A stretch of DNA of 64,000 nucleotides from a bacterium (GTDB taxonomy: Bacteria; Planctomycetota; Planctomycetia; Planctomycetales; Planctomycetaceae): positions 1 to 64,000 of the forward strand of contig WGMU01000016.1 in assembly GCA_016124895.1 (NCBI GenBank), written 5' to 3'. The stretch's first letter is position 1; every line of letters starts with the position of its first letter. Below, piece by piece: positions 55,501 to 64,000 of the stretch. The position numbers were made by a program, and so were the translations under genes. The notes below the pieces were generated by a model that was not told the origin of the DNA, searched no databases, and saw only the letters and a program-made list of their open reading frames with translations.

Positions 55501-56376
55501 CGAATCGAGTTCCTTACGGAAGTAGACTTTCTGGGCCGGTTCGTCGCCGTTGTTGATCCAGATCCAGCTCGGGCTGGCCAGCTTCGTGGCAGCCTTTGCC
55601 GATTTCTTTGGAGCCGCTTTTCCGGCGGCGGCCTTCCGGGCAGCGGCTGGTTTTGCGGCCGCAGATTTTGCGTCAGCCGGCTTTGCCTCGAAACGCTTCA
55701 ACCGAATGTTTCGGAACTGAGCTTTCATCGCCGGACCGCGGTGAACCTGCAGAGCGATGATGCCTTCCATCTCTCGCTCAGACGCCTGGTTGTCGATGAT
55801 CTCGACCGTTGTAACTCCGTCGAGCTTGTGCGTCAGATGGTTGCCGTGCGCGATCACTGTCAGCTCGTGCCACTGTGTCAGGTCGATCGGTTCAACCGGC
55901 ACGTCGAGCTTTGTCGTCTGCTTTTTGCCATCGGCTGTGACGACGGTTTTCTGACCGCGCTTCGCGATGATTCCTCGCCCTTTCTCGTCGTACAGCATCC
56001 CGGTGTATTCGGGGTTCGCGTGAATGTCCGCCTGATATCCGATGACGACCCAGTCGCCCCGCTCCTTGTCCTCGCGGCTGCGGTACTGCACGCCGGAGTT
56101 GTTACTGCCTTCGAGCCGGAATTCGCACCGCAGTTCAAAGTCAGCCACCGTCCCGTTGCGCCAGATCAGAAACCTGTTGTACGCCAGGTGGTCGGGGCCT
56201 TTGGTCTTGCCAGTGATACAGCCGTTCTCGACCGACCACAGTTCCGGATCGCCCTCCCAGCCGGACAGGTCCTTACCGTTGAAGAGACTTACGAAGCCAT
56301 CGGCCTCAGATTTGTCCGCCGCCGGAAGCGGCAGCACGGCCAGCACAGCGACAACGAAAGCGCAGACTCGAATCAC
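52594..56376 (-). CDS. DUF1080 / PVC-type dehydrogenase / HEAT / cytochrome c fusion
   Basis: A 1260-residue secreted protein. Domains in order: signal ([20 protein letters not shown]); DUF1080 (3-keto-glycoside hydrolase-like, about 27-230, [16 protein letters not shown]); an Ala/Lys-rich linker; a beta-sandwich carbohydrate-binding-like domain (about 270-405, [20 protein letters not shown]); a PVC-type membrane-bound dehydrogenase propeller (about 440-820, [16 protein letters not shown] and [20 protein letters not shown]); HEAT-like repeats; a PVC heme-binding domain with one CxxCH (CFACH near 1125, [14 protein letters not shown]). Such domains occur separately or paired in many planctomycetes. 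The likely role is extracytoplasmic oxidation of sugars. It is transcribed toward the convergent gap at 52.5 kb. Confidence 0.85.
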   Translation of the reverse strand: MIRVCAFVVAVLAVLPLPAADKSEADGFVSLFNGKDLSGWEGDPELWSVENGCITGKTKGPDHLAYNRFLIWRNGTVADFELRCEFRLEGSNNSGVQYRSREDKERGDWVVIGYQADIHANPEYTGMLYDEKGRGIIAKRGQKTVVTADGKKQTTKLDVPVEPIDLTQWHELTVIAHGNHLTHKLDGVTTVEIIDNQASEREMEGIIALQVHRGPAMKAQFRNIRLKRFEAKPADAKSAAAKPAAARKAAAGKAAPKKSAKAATKLASPSWIWINNGDEPAQKVYFRKELDSSGVASARLIATCDDRMTVYLDGKEILSHGNWSKLAYADISKSLDLDSPQKKHVLAIAAENGKSAAGLLAQIDLESGWRDAWRVVTDDSWQASTSAAEGWNTINFDASGWQKPQIIAQLGGAPWTSVTAATVAAAAPLKEPTATPIEAMKAKEGFNIELLYSVPKGDEGSWVNMCYDPKGRLIVSDQYGSLYRLTPPGILDATELHVEKINVDIGEAQGLLWAFDSLYVNVNRGQNYDGGLYRVLDTDGDDQLDTVKLLRPLNGSGEHGPHAVLPHPDGKSLVVICGNRTDLTEIETSRVPRIWDEDLLLPRAQGKFMRGVRAPGGYICRIDPEGKHWELIATGFRNEFDGAFNADGELFAYDADMEWDINTPWYRPTRICHVISGAEFGWRSGGGKWPVYYPDSVPPVVNIGPGSPTGVVFGYGAKFPAKYQNAMFICDWSYGKLYAVHLEPEGATYGATFEEFVTGTPLPLTDVIVNPHDGAMYFLIGGRKVQSGLYRVTYSGLESTEKVNPHQAAEKDARATRAKLEALHLGDHPDAVGIAWPHLDSNDRFIRYAARIAIEHRPRDEWKSRVLAEDDPQALLTAMLALARTYEREDKGTEPDIDSPAPVWTNARASSPERAETVSQILNTLGHLDWDSLSHAQQLETLRVLALTFVRVAPPNADEREGLINLCVDALPAKSRELNSELASLLVYLQAPYAAEKIVALLNESPTQEEQIDLAKTLRHLRLGWTPELRESYFRWFVRAASYRGGASFSLFVQRIREEALAQLSDEQKTALKPILEMKPETDAPVFVAEPRPVVKTWTMEELVPLVTTGLKNRDFDNGRRMFGAANCFACHRFDNQGGAVGPDLTILSGRFSSRDILESVVEPSKQISDQYGAVQIITVDGKVVTGRIVNLAGDSVRVQTNMLDPGTLVGVDRKQIDELLPSKTSMMPTGLLNTLHQDEVLDLMAYLLSRGDRNNPMFK

Positions 56377-56563
56377 AACAGACTCCCGGAAGCGTGGTAC
56401 GCGGATATTTCAGAGCGAGAAAAAATCCCGACAAAGCGGCAGCGAGTGATCCTGGCAAATCAGCAGTCGATGATCCATCGAGTCGCTTGATCGTCACGCG
56501 AAGTGAAAGAGTTGGACTTCGCGGCTTAGCACCTGCGCCGTCATTGTCGTCGCATTCCAACTT

Positions 56564-57877
56564 CTACCGTGCCATCCCGCTGTCCGGCGAGTCGTCATCG
56601 GAATCATCGATCGGTTCCGGTTCGGCGCGGTTGTCAACTCGCGTGTCCTTGTGGATCGCGGTTTCGATACTGGCCTGCGGTGGACGTGTCGCGCGGGAAT
56701 CGAGGCTGCACATCGTCATACTGGTTGCTGCTGACGCGTTGGCTGAACGCTGATCGAGAAACGCCTTCCGCTGCTGAGCGATCGCGTAGCGTCGGTCGAG
56801 GATCTGCCGGAAGTCGAACTGAATCGTCGTCGGCCGGGCCAGCGGTTCGAGGGCGAAGGCCACCTGCTTGGCCGTGTCGAATCGCCGATCAGGATCCTTT
56901 TCGAGCATCTTCATCACGATCGCAGCGACGTGCTCCGGGACGCTGGGTTTGACTTCCCGAATCGGCCGCGGGTGCTCGTGCTGCTGCGCGGCGATCTTTT
57001 CCGCTCGCGTTTTGTACTGCGGAAACATGACCTGGCCGGTCAGCATGAAATACAGCGTCGCCCCCAGACTGTAGATGTCGGCGCGGCGGTCGATGTTAAA
57101 GCTGTCGACAACCTGTTCGGGGGCGATGTAGTCCGCTGTGCCCAGACAGTCGTGCCCGAAAATCATCGCCAGCGAGAACTCGTCTTCGTGGGCCGAGTTC
57201 GACGCGAGCGACAGGCCGAAGTCGAGCACCTTCGCGTGGCACTGTTTATCGACAAGGATATTGGCCGGTTTGATGTCGCGATGCACGAGTCCTCGCGCGT
57301 GTGCATGATGCAGGCCGGCGGCGGCATAACGAGCGATGTGACAGGCCTGCGGCGCGGCGACTGCTCCACCCATGGCGACGAGTTCGTCGACGCCGACGCC
57401 TTCCATGTACTCCATGACGGTGTAGTGGATGTCGCCGTACAGTCCGGGCGTGACGCTGATCAGCTTCGTCTGGACGATTGCCTCATGCTCCAACTGCATC
57501 CCGGCGCGAGCTTCGAGTTTGAACCGTGTCAGCAGACCGGCGTCGTTGGAACTCTGCTCGCACAGCATCTTGAGCGCGACCTTCTCACCGGACTCCAGAT
57601 CGGTCGCGATGTAGACCCAGCCCATCCCTCCGGAGCCGAGAATATCGTCGATGCGGAAGTGGTCGATGAAGAAGCCGCGGTAACGACCTTCAAGCAGTCG
57701 CGAGGCCTGCAGCCGCGTCAGCACACGATTCGCCACGAATGCTTTGGCGACGTCGATCGCGGGATCCTCGTCACCAAGATTCAGCCGTTCGAGTGCGTCG
57801 ACAATCTGATCCTCGGTCAGCAGTCGGCTGCGTTCAAGGTTGTCGAGAAACGACGTTGCATTCTGAGTTTGTGTCAC
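56564..57877 (-). CDS. Hanks-type Ser/Thr protein kinase
   Basis: A 437-residue kinase starting at GTG 57877 with GAGGAGAG upstream (57884-57891). An N-terminal helical domain (FLDNLERSRLLTEDQIVDAL ... RVLTRLQASRLLEGRYRGFF) is shared by many planctomycete kinases. Kinase domain from IDDILGSGGMGWVYIATD: Lys103 in VALKML, Asp201 in LVHRDIKPANIL, Asp219 in DFGLSLA. It has APEQV activation-segment end and GATLYFMLTG; the C-terminal tail is disordered and acidic (EPEPIDDSDDDSPDSG). No TM helix is seen. It is divergent from the FAD-sulfatase gene at 58134. Confidence 0.9.
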   Translation of the reverse strand: MTQTQNATSFLDNLERSRLLTEDQIVDALERLNLGDEDPAIDVAKAFVANRVLTRLQASRLLEGRYRGFFIDHFRIDDILGSGGMGWVYIATDLESGEKVALKMLCEQSSNDAGLLTRFKLEARAGMQLEHEAIVQTKLISVTPGLYGDIHYTVMEYMEGVGVDELVAMGGAVAAPQACHIARYAAAGLHHAHARGLVHRDIKPANILVDKQCHAKVLDFGLSLASNSAHEDEFSLAMIFGHDCLGTADYIAPEQVVDSFNIDRRADIYSLGATLYFMLTGQVMFPQYKTRAEKIAAQQHEHPRPIREVKPSVPEHVAAIVMKMLEKDPDRRFDTAKQVAFALEPLARPTTIQFDFRQILDRRYAIAQQRKAFLDQRSANASAATSMTMCSLDSRATRPPQASIETAIHKDTRVDNRAEPEPIDDSDDDSPDSGMAR

Positions 57878-58133
57878 GATGACTCTCCTCAGACAGGCCA
57901 CCGTCGGTCGCCGGCCACCTGTGGGTACGAAAACCGGCAAGCCTCGCCAGGCAGCAGCTCACCGGTCGCCAGACCAGTCGCAGAATCCTAACATGAGATT
58001 CACGGATGAGTCACTCCGTCCGCCCGGAAGAGTCTCCGCAGGCGGAGCATACGCCACGCAGTTGCGCACTTTAAGATCGTGTGCAGGAACGGCGCTGAGA
58101 CGGATCCGGCCTGCCAGCACTCGAAAGTCCCTG

Positions 58134-61100
58134 ATGAAGTTACAAGCTCAATCATTCGTCATCGTCTGCCTGCTTGCGATCACCGCGTCGTCGCTTCAGG
58201 CTCAGAAACCGGAACTTCCTGAACCAGCCATTCCGGGACTGCGGTACTACTACCCGCCGGAGAACGTTGAGCGGCGAGTCGTCGAAACCGACGTCTGCAT
58301 TTATGGCGGGACGTGTGCCGGTGTTGTCGCGGCAGTTCAGGCCGATCGGATGGGGCAGCGGGTCGTGCTGCTCGAATTCGGCAAGCATCTGGGCGGGCTG
58401 AGTTCCGGCGGGCTCAGTCATACCGACGGCGGTGACAAATCCGTATGTGGCGGCATCGCGCGCGAGTTCTACAACCTGATCGGCCAGCACAGCTTCCGAC
58501 CGTCGGAAGCCGAAGCCGCGTTTGAAAAGCTGCTCGAACCGACAAAGGTCGACGTCCGCAAGCTCGCTCATCTGGATCAGGTTGAGAAGGACGGCTCGCG
58601 GATCGTCGCGATCACGATGGAAGACGGACTGACGGTGCGAGCGAAGCAGTTCATCGATACGACGTACGAGGGCGACCTGCTCGCGCGAGCCGGTGTTTCG
58701 TGGCACGCCGGCCGCGAAGCGAACTCAGTTTACAATGAGACTTACAACGGCATCCGCACTCCAGGGCAGGGTGGTCACAACTGGCCGACGAAGGTCGATC
58801 CGTACCGCATCGCTGGCGACCCATCGAGCGGTCTGCTGCCGCGGGTCAACGAAAATCCCGGCACGCCCGGCGACGGCGACGATCGCATCCAGGCGTTCTG
58901 CTTCCGCATGTGGCTGACGAAAACGGACCCGCTGCCGTTTCCCAAACCGACCGTCTACGAACCCGAGCAGTACGAACTGCTGGCGCGGCTGTTCGAATCC
59001 GGAGCGAATCCTCACATCGGCTGGAGCCTCGACACCAACAATCATCACCTGTTTCGCGGCGCGTACTTCATCGACTTCGTCGGCGGCAATTACGGCTGGC
59101 CGGATGCGAGCTGGATCGAGCGCGAACGCATCTTCCAGGCTCACGCGAATTACCAGATCGGCGTGATGTGGTTTCTCGCCAACAGCGACCGCATCCCCGA
59201 ACCGCACCGCAGCGAGATCAGGAAGTGGGGTCTGCCGCGCGACGAGTACGTCGACACCAGCGGCTGGACGCACCAGCTTTACATCCGCGAAGGCCGGCGG
59301 ATGGTCAGCGACTACGTGATGACGCAGCACAACTGCCAGGGCCGCGAAGTGCCAGAAGATTCTGTCGGGCTGGCGTCTTACAACATGGACTCGCACCACT
59401 GTCAGATGACGGTCGTTGACGGAGCCATCCGCAACGAAGGCAACGTCGAGATTCCCGTCGAGCCGTACCCGATCGCCTATCGGGCTCTCACGCCAAAACG
59501 CGACGAATGCACGAACCTCCTGGTTCCGGTGGCACTTTCGTCAACGCATATCTCGTTCGGTTCGATCCGCATGGAACCGGTTTTCATGCTGCTCGGCCAG
59601 AGCGCCGCGACTGCTGCGTCGCAGGCGATCGAAGCGAAGGCCGCCGTGCAGGACATCAATTATGCAAAGCTTCGCGAACGGCTGCTCGATGACGGCCAGA
59701 TCCTCGAATACACCGGCCCACCGCGGCATCGAGGCGGCGGTCGCGCGGGTATCGATCCGAAAAGTCTGCGGGGCCTGGTCATCGACAACGAAGCCGCGGA
59801 ACTGGCCGGCCCCTGGCAGCTCAACAACGTGACGCATCCGCGCGTCGGCGCGACCTACGTTCACGATAACAACGTAGCCAAAGGCGACTGCGTCGCGCGG
59901 TACGTCTTTAAGTTGAAGCAGCCAGGCCGCTACGAAGTGCGAGCAAGCTGGCCGCCGAACCAGAACCGGGCGACCAACGTCCCGATCACAATTCACTTCG
60001 GCGGCAGCCAGTCAAAGAGACTCTCCGTCAATCAGAAGACCAGCGGCAGCGACGGCTTCAATTCGCTCGGCGAGTTCGACTTCCAGGAGACCGCCGTCGT
60101 CGAGATTTCCAATAAAGGCACGAACGGCTACGTAATCGCGGACGCCGTTCAACTGCTGCCGCCTGGACAAGCGGCAAACAGAACGTCGCCTGCTGCAGCG
60201 CGAGTCACGCAGGCTTTCGGCACGCGACCGAAACTCTCCGCGAGATTCGCTACGAAAAGAAACGCCGACGCTCCGAACATTCTGCTGCTCTTCGCGGACG
60301 ATCTCGGTTACGAAGTCCTCGGCTGCTACGGCGGTCAGGATTTCGCGACGCCGAACCTCGACAAGCTCGCTGCCGATGGAATGCGGTTTCAGCGAGCCTA
60401 CACCAGTCCGGTCTGCACGCCGTCGCGGATGAGCCTTTACACGGGGACTTACGCCTCGCGGCATGGTTACTACAACGTGTTGCCGGTCCATGCTGGCACA
60501 AAGCAGGCCGTCGACTTCCGTCAGCGTTTCGTCACGTTTCCGCAACTGCTGCGAGCGGCCGGTTACGCGACCTCAGTCACGGGCAAGTGGCAGCTCGCCG
60601 CGCTGGAGTTTCATCCGGACCACTGCCGTGACGCCGGTTTCGATTCGTGGTGTGTCTGGCAGATCTGGCGAAACGGAGCCAAAACCACGCGGTACTGGAA
60701 CCCGTGCCTGAACCATGATGGAAAAGTTCGCGACGACATCGCCGAACGATTCGGTCCCGACGTGCTGGCTGACTACGTCATTGCTCAGATGAAGTCTGCC
60801 GTCGCTGCCAGCCGCCCGTTTTACATTCACCACAACATGCTGCTGCCGCACGAGCCAATTATCCAAACGCCGGCCGAACGTCGCAGCGGCCAGCCCGCGA
60901 GTCTCGGGCGGATGATCAGCTACATGGACAGCCTGTGCGGCCGCATCCTCGCTGGCGTCGACGAACTGGGCATCGCCGACCGGACCTGTGTGATTTTCAT
61001 GGGCGACAACGGGACCGATTCTTCGAGCGTTCGTCAGACAGCGGCCGGCCCGGTCTCCGGCGGCAAGCGGGACCTCAACGACGCCGGGACGCACATCCCG

Positions 61101-61481
61101 TTGATCGTCCGCCAGCCGGGAACGATCAAGGCCGGCAGCGTCGCCAACGACCTGATCGATATGGCCGACTGGTTCCCGACGATCTGCGAGCTGGCGGGCA
61201 TCGAGATTCCTGACTCAATCGACATCGACGGCGTGTCCTTCACACACCGTCTGCTGCACGATGAACCGTCTCCCCGCCACTGGGTCACCGGCGGCATCCG
61301 CGGAGACGTCAGCGTCTTCGACGGTGAATGGCGATTACAGGCCCGCTCACAGAAACTCACCGACGCCCGGCAACTTCCGCGCGAAACCGTCGTCGAGCTG
61401 CCGCCGAGCGAAGCAGACGCCAAAGTCGAACAACTTCGCGCTGTCGCCATGCGTCTGCTGCCGAATCCTTCTGGCCGATGA
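58134..61481 (+). CDS. FAD-dependent oxidoreductase fused to a sulfatase
   Basis: A 1115-residue secreted protein. The start at 58134 gives a signal (FVIVCLLAITASSLQA). About 50-560 is an FAD-dependent oxidoreductase of the PF12831 type: Rossmann ETDVCIYGGTCAGVVAAVQA, then GKHLGGLSSGGLSHTDGG and DTTYEGDLLARAGV. About 590-690 is a golvesin-C-like beta-sandwich (VRASWPPNQNRATNVPI ... GYVIADAVQLLPPG). About 713-1110 is a sulfatase: ILLLFADDLGYEVLGCYGG, Cys761 in PVCTPSRMSLYTG (formylglycine site), GDNGTDSSS. Sulfatase and FAD units of this kind are normally separate genes. It may oxidise and desulfate one polysaccharide substrate. The ribosome site is weak. Confidence 0.85.
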   Translation: MKLQAQSFVIVCLLAITASSLQAQKPELPEPAIPGLRYYYPPENVERRVVETDVCIYGGTCAGVVAAVQADRMGQRVVLLEFGKHLGGLSSGGLSHTDGGDKSVCGGIAREFYNLIGQHSFRPSEAEAAFEKLLEPTKVDVRKLAHLDQVEKDGSRIVAITMEDGLTVRAKQFIDTTYEGDLLARAGVSWHAGREANSVYNETYNGIRTPGQGGHNWPTKVDPYRIAGDPSSGLLPRVNENPGTPGDGDDRIQAFCFRMWLTKTDPLPFPKPTVYEPEQYELLARLFESGANPHIGWSLDTNNHHLFRGAYFIDFVGGNYGWPDASWIERERIFQAHANYQIGVMWFLANSDRIPEPHRSEIRKWGLPRDEYVDTSGWTHQLYIREGRRMVSDYVMTQHNCQGREVPEDSVGLASYNMDSHHCQMTVVDGAIRNEGNVEIPVEPYPIAYRALTPKRDECTNLLVPVALSSTHISFGSIRMEPVFMLLGQSAATAASQAIEAKAAVQDINYAKLRERLLDDGQILEYTGPPRHRGGGRAGIDPKSLRGLVIDNEAAELAGPWQLNNVTHPRVGATYVHDNNVAKGDCVARYVFKLKQPGRYEVRASWPPNQNRATNVPITIHFGGSQSKRLSVNQKTSGSDGFNSLGEFDFQETAVVEISNKGTNGYVIADAVQLLPPGQAANRTSPAAARVTQAFGTRPKLSARFATKRNADAPNILLLFADDLGYEVLGCYGGQDFATPNLDKLAADGMRFQRAYTSPVCTPSRMSLYTGTYASRHGYYNVLPVHAGTKQAVDFRQRFVTFPQLLRAAGYATSVTGKWQLAALEFHPDHCRDAGFDSWCVWQIWRNGAKTTRYWNPCLNHDGKVRDDIAERFGPDVLADYVIAQMKSAVAASRPFYIHHNMLLPHEPIIQTPAERRSGQPASLGRMISYMDSLCGRILAGVDELGIADRTCVIFMGDNGTDSSSVRQTAAGPVSGGKRDLNDAGTHIPLIVRQPGTIKAGSVANDLIDMADWFPTICELAGIEIPDSIDIDGVSFTHRLLHDEPSPRHWVTGGIRGDVSVFDGEWRLQARSQKLTDARQLPRETVVELPPSEADAKVEQLRAVAMRLLPNPSGR

Positions 61482-61602
61482 ACAACTCATCGTCGTCGAC
61501 GACCTGCGCCGCGCCCTCTTGACCGCCTTTGACGAGCAGTCGTACGCTCCCGGACCGTTGAGGGAGCCTCGACGAGCAGTTACTCCAGCGAACGGATTCG
61601 CG

Positions 61603-62787
<1,185 letters not shown>

Positions 62788-62818
62788 GCGGTTCGCTTCG
62801 ACTCGCGATGGAATTTCG

Positions 62819-62895
62819 ACAGAAGGCAACGAAGAATGGCGCAGACGCGGAGGCTCTGAGTCAGCAGTGCCTTCGTTATCTCTGTTGCCTTCTGT
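62819..62895. repeat. AGAAGGCAAC inverted repeat
   Basis: ACAGAAGGCAAC (62819-62830) pairs with GTTGCCTTCTGT (62884-62895), and GAAG (62831-62834) with CTTC (62871-62874). The space between carries CGCAGACGCGGAGGC. First of three inverted repeats in the lpxB / phosphoglycerate mutase convergent gap. Confidence 0.6.
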
Positions 62896-62966
62896 TCAGA
62901 ATCAGGTAGACCGAAGACAGCCGCTAACGGCCAGCCTGGCAATCACAATCGCGTTTGCAGTCGCCG

Positions 62967-63018
62967 CGTTCGCCAGAACGCGGGCTTGAGGTCATCTTGA
63001 CCCGCGTTCTGGCGAACG
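62967..63018. repeat. 18-base perfect inverted repeat
   Basis: The arms 62967-62984 (starting CGTTCGCCAGAACGCGGG) and 63001-63018 pair perfectly across a 16-base spacer. The downstream bases GGGGCTAC resemble the reverse complement of the GTAGCC elements at 1527-1602 and 21963. Second inverted repeat in this gap. Confidence 0.85.
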
Positions 63019-63056
63019 GGGCTACGACAGTAAATTCCAGGCTGGTCCTGACTGGT

Positions 63057-63174
63057 CAGCGCCACTTTGGCGAAATCTGCGAGGATACAAGCACGAAGCG
63101 CAAGCGAGTGTGTTTGACGTCAGTGACTCACTCGCTTGCGCTTCGTGCTTGTACGGCAACCGAAAGTGGCGCTG
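63057..63174. repeat. Nested inverted repeat with 25-base inner arms
   Basis: Inner arms 63086-63110 and 63129-63153 are perfectly complementary over 25 bases (right arm starts CACTCGCTTGCGCTTCG). Outer arms CAGCGCCACTTT (63057-63068) and AAAGTGGCGCTG (63163-63174) are complementary over 12 bases. The inner loop is 18 bases. The end lies six bases from the stop of the phosphoglycerate mutase gene. Confidence 0.9.
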
Positions 63175-63179
63175 TCCAA

Positions 63180-64000
63180 CTAACAGCTACTCGCGCCTAG
63201 AAACCACGGCATCAGATCGCAGCCCTGTTCGAAGACGAGCGATGAGCCAGCGGCGGTGATGTCGTCGTAGGTTGTTGCCGCATCGGGAGCGATGCCGGCT
63301 CCGCAGGCGCCGACCGGGACATATCCATGGCTGTGCGTCTTCGTGCGGAGAAACGTCGGGTGATCGGGCGAGAGCAGCAGCCGGTACGCACCCTGCTTTT
63401 TCAGCCAGTCATGCAGCGGGCCGACGATGTCTGCATCGATCCGTTCGAGGGCTTTGACTTTTTCCTCGACGTCACCTTCGTGCGACGCTTCGTCGGAGGC
63501 TTCAACGTGAACGACCACGAAGTCGTACCCGCCCGCCAGCGTCTCAATGGCGGCCCGGCCTTTGGCCGCGTAGTCGGTATCGAGATAACCCGTTGCACCT
63601 TCGACTTCAACGACGTCCCAGCCAAGCAGTCGGCCGATCCCGCGGAGCAGGTCGACGGCAGTGATGACTGCCGAGCGGACTCCAAACCGTTCCGCAAAGT
63701 TGGTCAGAGCCGGTCGACATCCCTGACCCCAGAGCCAGGTTTGCGTCGCGGCGTCAGCTCCGCGAGCGAGGTTTGCGGCGTCGGCGGCGAACAGCGGGAT
63801 GCTGCGCTGCATCAGTTCGCGCAGTTCGTCCGAGCCTGGCCCACCGGGCAGATACGGTTCGACGGCCTGGTCGGTAATGTCGTGTGGCGGCGTCGACGTC
63901 GTCTCGCTTGAGAACGGAGCCTCGCCATTGCGGGACCGGTAAATCAGCAGATTCCGGTAACTGACACCCGCGTAAAACTTCCAGTGCTCGCTGCCGCACT
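63180..64000 (-). CDS. apgM: 2,3-bisphosphoglycerate-independent phosphoglycerate mutase, archaeal type (partial, 5' end missing)
   Basis: The gene enters from the right edge; the frame is open from 64000 to the stop at 63180, so about 273 C-terminal residues are present. Reading from the edge, the protein has HWKFYAGVSYRNLLIYRSRN, then TPPHDITD, TQTWLWGQGCRPALTNFAER, TAVDLLRGIGRLLGWDVVEV and VVVHVEASDEASHEGDVEEK, and LLLSPDHPTFLRTKTHSHG. These are the ApgM-type motifs; the DEASHEGD and DHPT(F)...HSHG segments carry metal ligands of the alkaline-phosphatase fold. It converts 3- to 2-phosphoglycerate in glycolysis. A Met at 63812 is internal, not the start. Confidence 0.9.
   Translation of the reverse strand, partial: CGSEHWKFYAGVSYRNLLIYRSRNGEAPFSSETTSTPPHDITDQAVEPYLPGGPGSDELRELMQRSIPLFAADAANLARGADAATQTWLWGQGCRPALTNFAERFGVRSAVITAVDLLRGIGRLLGWDVVEVEGATGYLDTDYAAKGRAAIETLAGGYDFVVVHVEASDEASHEGDVEEKVKALERIDADIVGPLHDWLKKQGAYRLLLSPDHPTFLRTKTHSHGYVPVGACGAGIAPDAATTYDDITAAGSSLVFEQGCDLMPWFLGASSC

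Noticed and set aside
63180-63812. A short 210-residue gene starting at the Met at 63812
   Set aside because: The frame continues to the window edge with clear phosphoglycerate mutase motifs, so this Met is internal and the gene is cut by the window edge.

Overview
The window is a GC-rich, gene-dense piece of a bacterial chromosome that is almost certainly planctomycetal (Planctomycetota, probably a Planctomycetaceae relative). The evidence is the family content: two DUF1559 prepilin-like proteins ([10 protein letters not shown]... start, H-x-DG end), a DUF1501 protein, two sulfatases, a DUF1080/PVC-type dehydrogenase/cytochrome c giant, two Hanks-type Ser/Thr kinases and several conserved planctomycete proteins of unknown function. 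lpxB agrees with a Gram-negative envelope. I see no tRNA, rRNA, CRISPR array, transposase or phage gene. Most of the window is stable chromosome; the accessory-like signal lies in intergenic repeats and in multi-domain fusion genes.

Layout. 1-7.1 kb: end of a molybdopterin dehydrogenase FAD subunit, rlmB, a MntR-type regulator, an array of four palindromes, a DUF1559 gene with a small partner gene, a methionine aminopeptidase, an amidohydrolase, and a secreted small protein translationally coupled to a lipoprotein zinc peptidase. 7.2-14.8 kb: a three-gene minus-strand operon, zinc-ribbon/HEAT/TM/propeller protein, then FHA-FHA-degenerate M24 protein, then Ser/Thr kinase. 15.1-21.9 kb: second DUF1559 gene with a terminator, a PhoR-like histidine kinase, and an AmpG-like permease overlapping a class C serine hydrolase. 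21.9-25.9 kb: repeat-rich island around a zinc-ribbon membrane protein, then dnaK with a strong terminator, and dcd. 25.9-31.2 kb: sarcosine-oxidase-like enzyme, large planctomycete lipoprotein, DUF1501 protein. 31.4-40.8 kb: beta-helix protein, sulfatase, Rieske protein, ComEC, then tetraheme cytochrome lipoprotein and DUF1573 protein. 40.9-50.6 kb: hrpA, a methyltransferase, a DUF5989-like small membrane protein, and a ribose-type ABC transporter operon whose last gene is speD. 50.9-64 kb: conserved secreted protein, DUF1080/PVC/cytochrome fusion, second kinase, FAD-oxidoreductase/sulfatase fusion, lpxB, and the start-proximal and central part of an archaeal-type phosphoglycerate mutase.

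How the genes work together. The 7.2-14.8 kb operon looks like a signalling module in which a kinase is co-expressed with a scaffold whose FHA and peptidase-like domains have both lost key residues. The sulfatases, beta-helix protein, DUF1080/PVC protein and ABC importer fit degradation and uptake of complex, often sulfated, polysaccharides. The AmpG-like/serine hydrolase pair and lpxB concern the envelope. Several gene junctions, mostly convergent or inter-operon, carry long inverted repeats of several unrelated families.

Coordinates for starts are my choice from Shine-Dalgarno context and family alignment from memory; no database search was possible.
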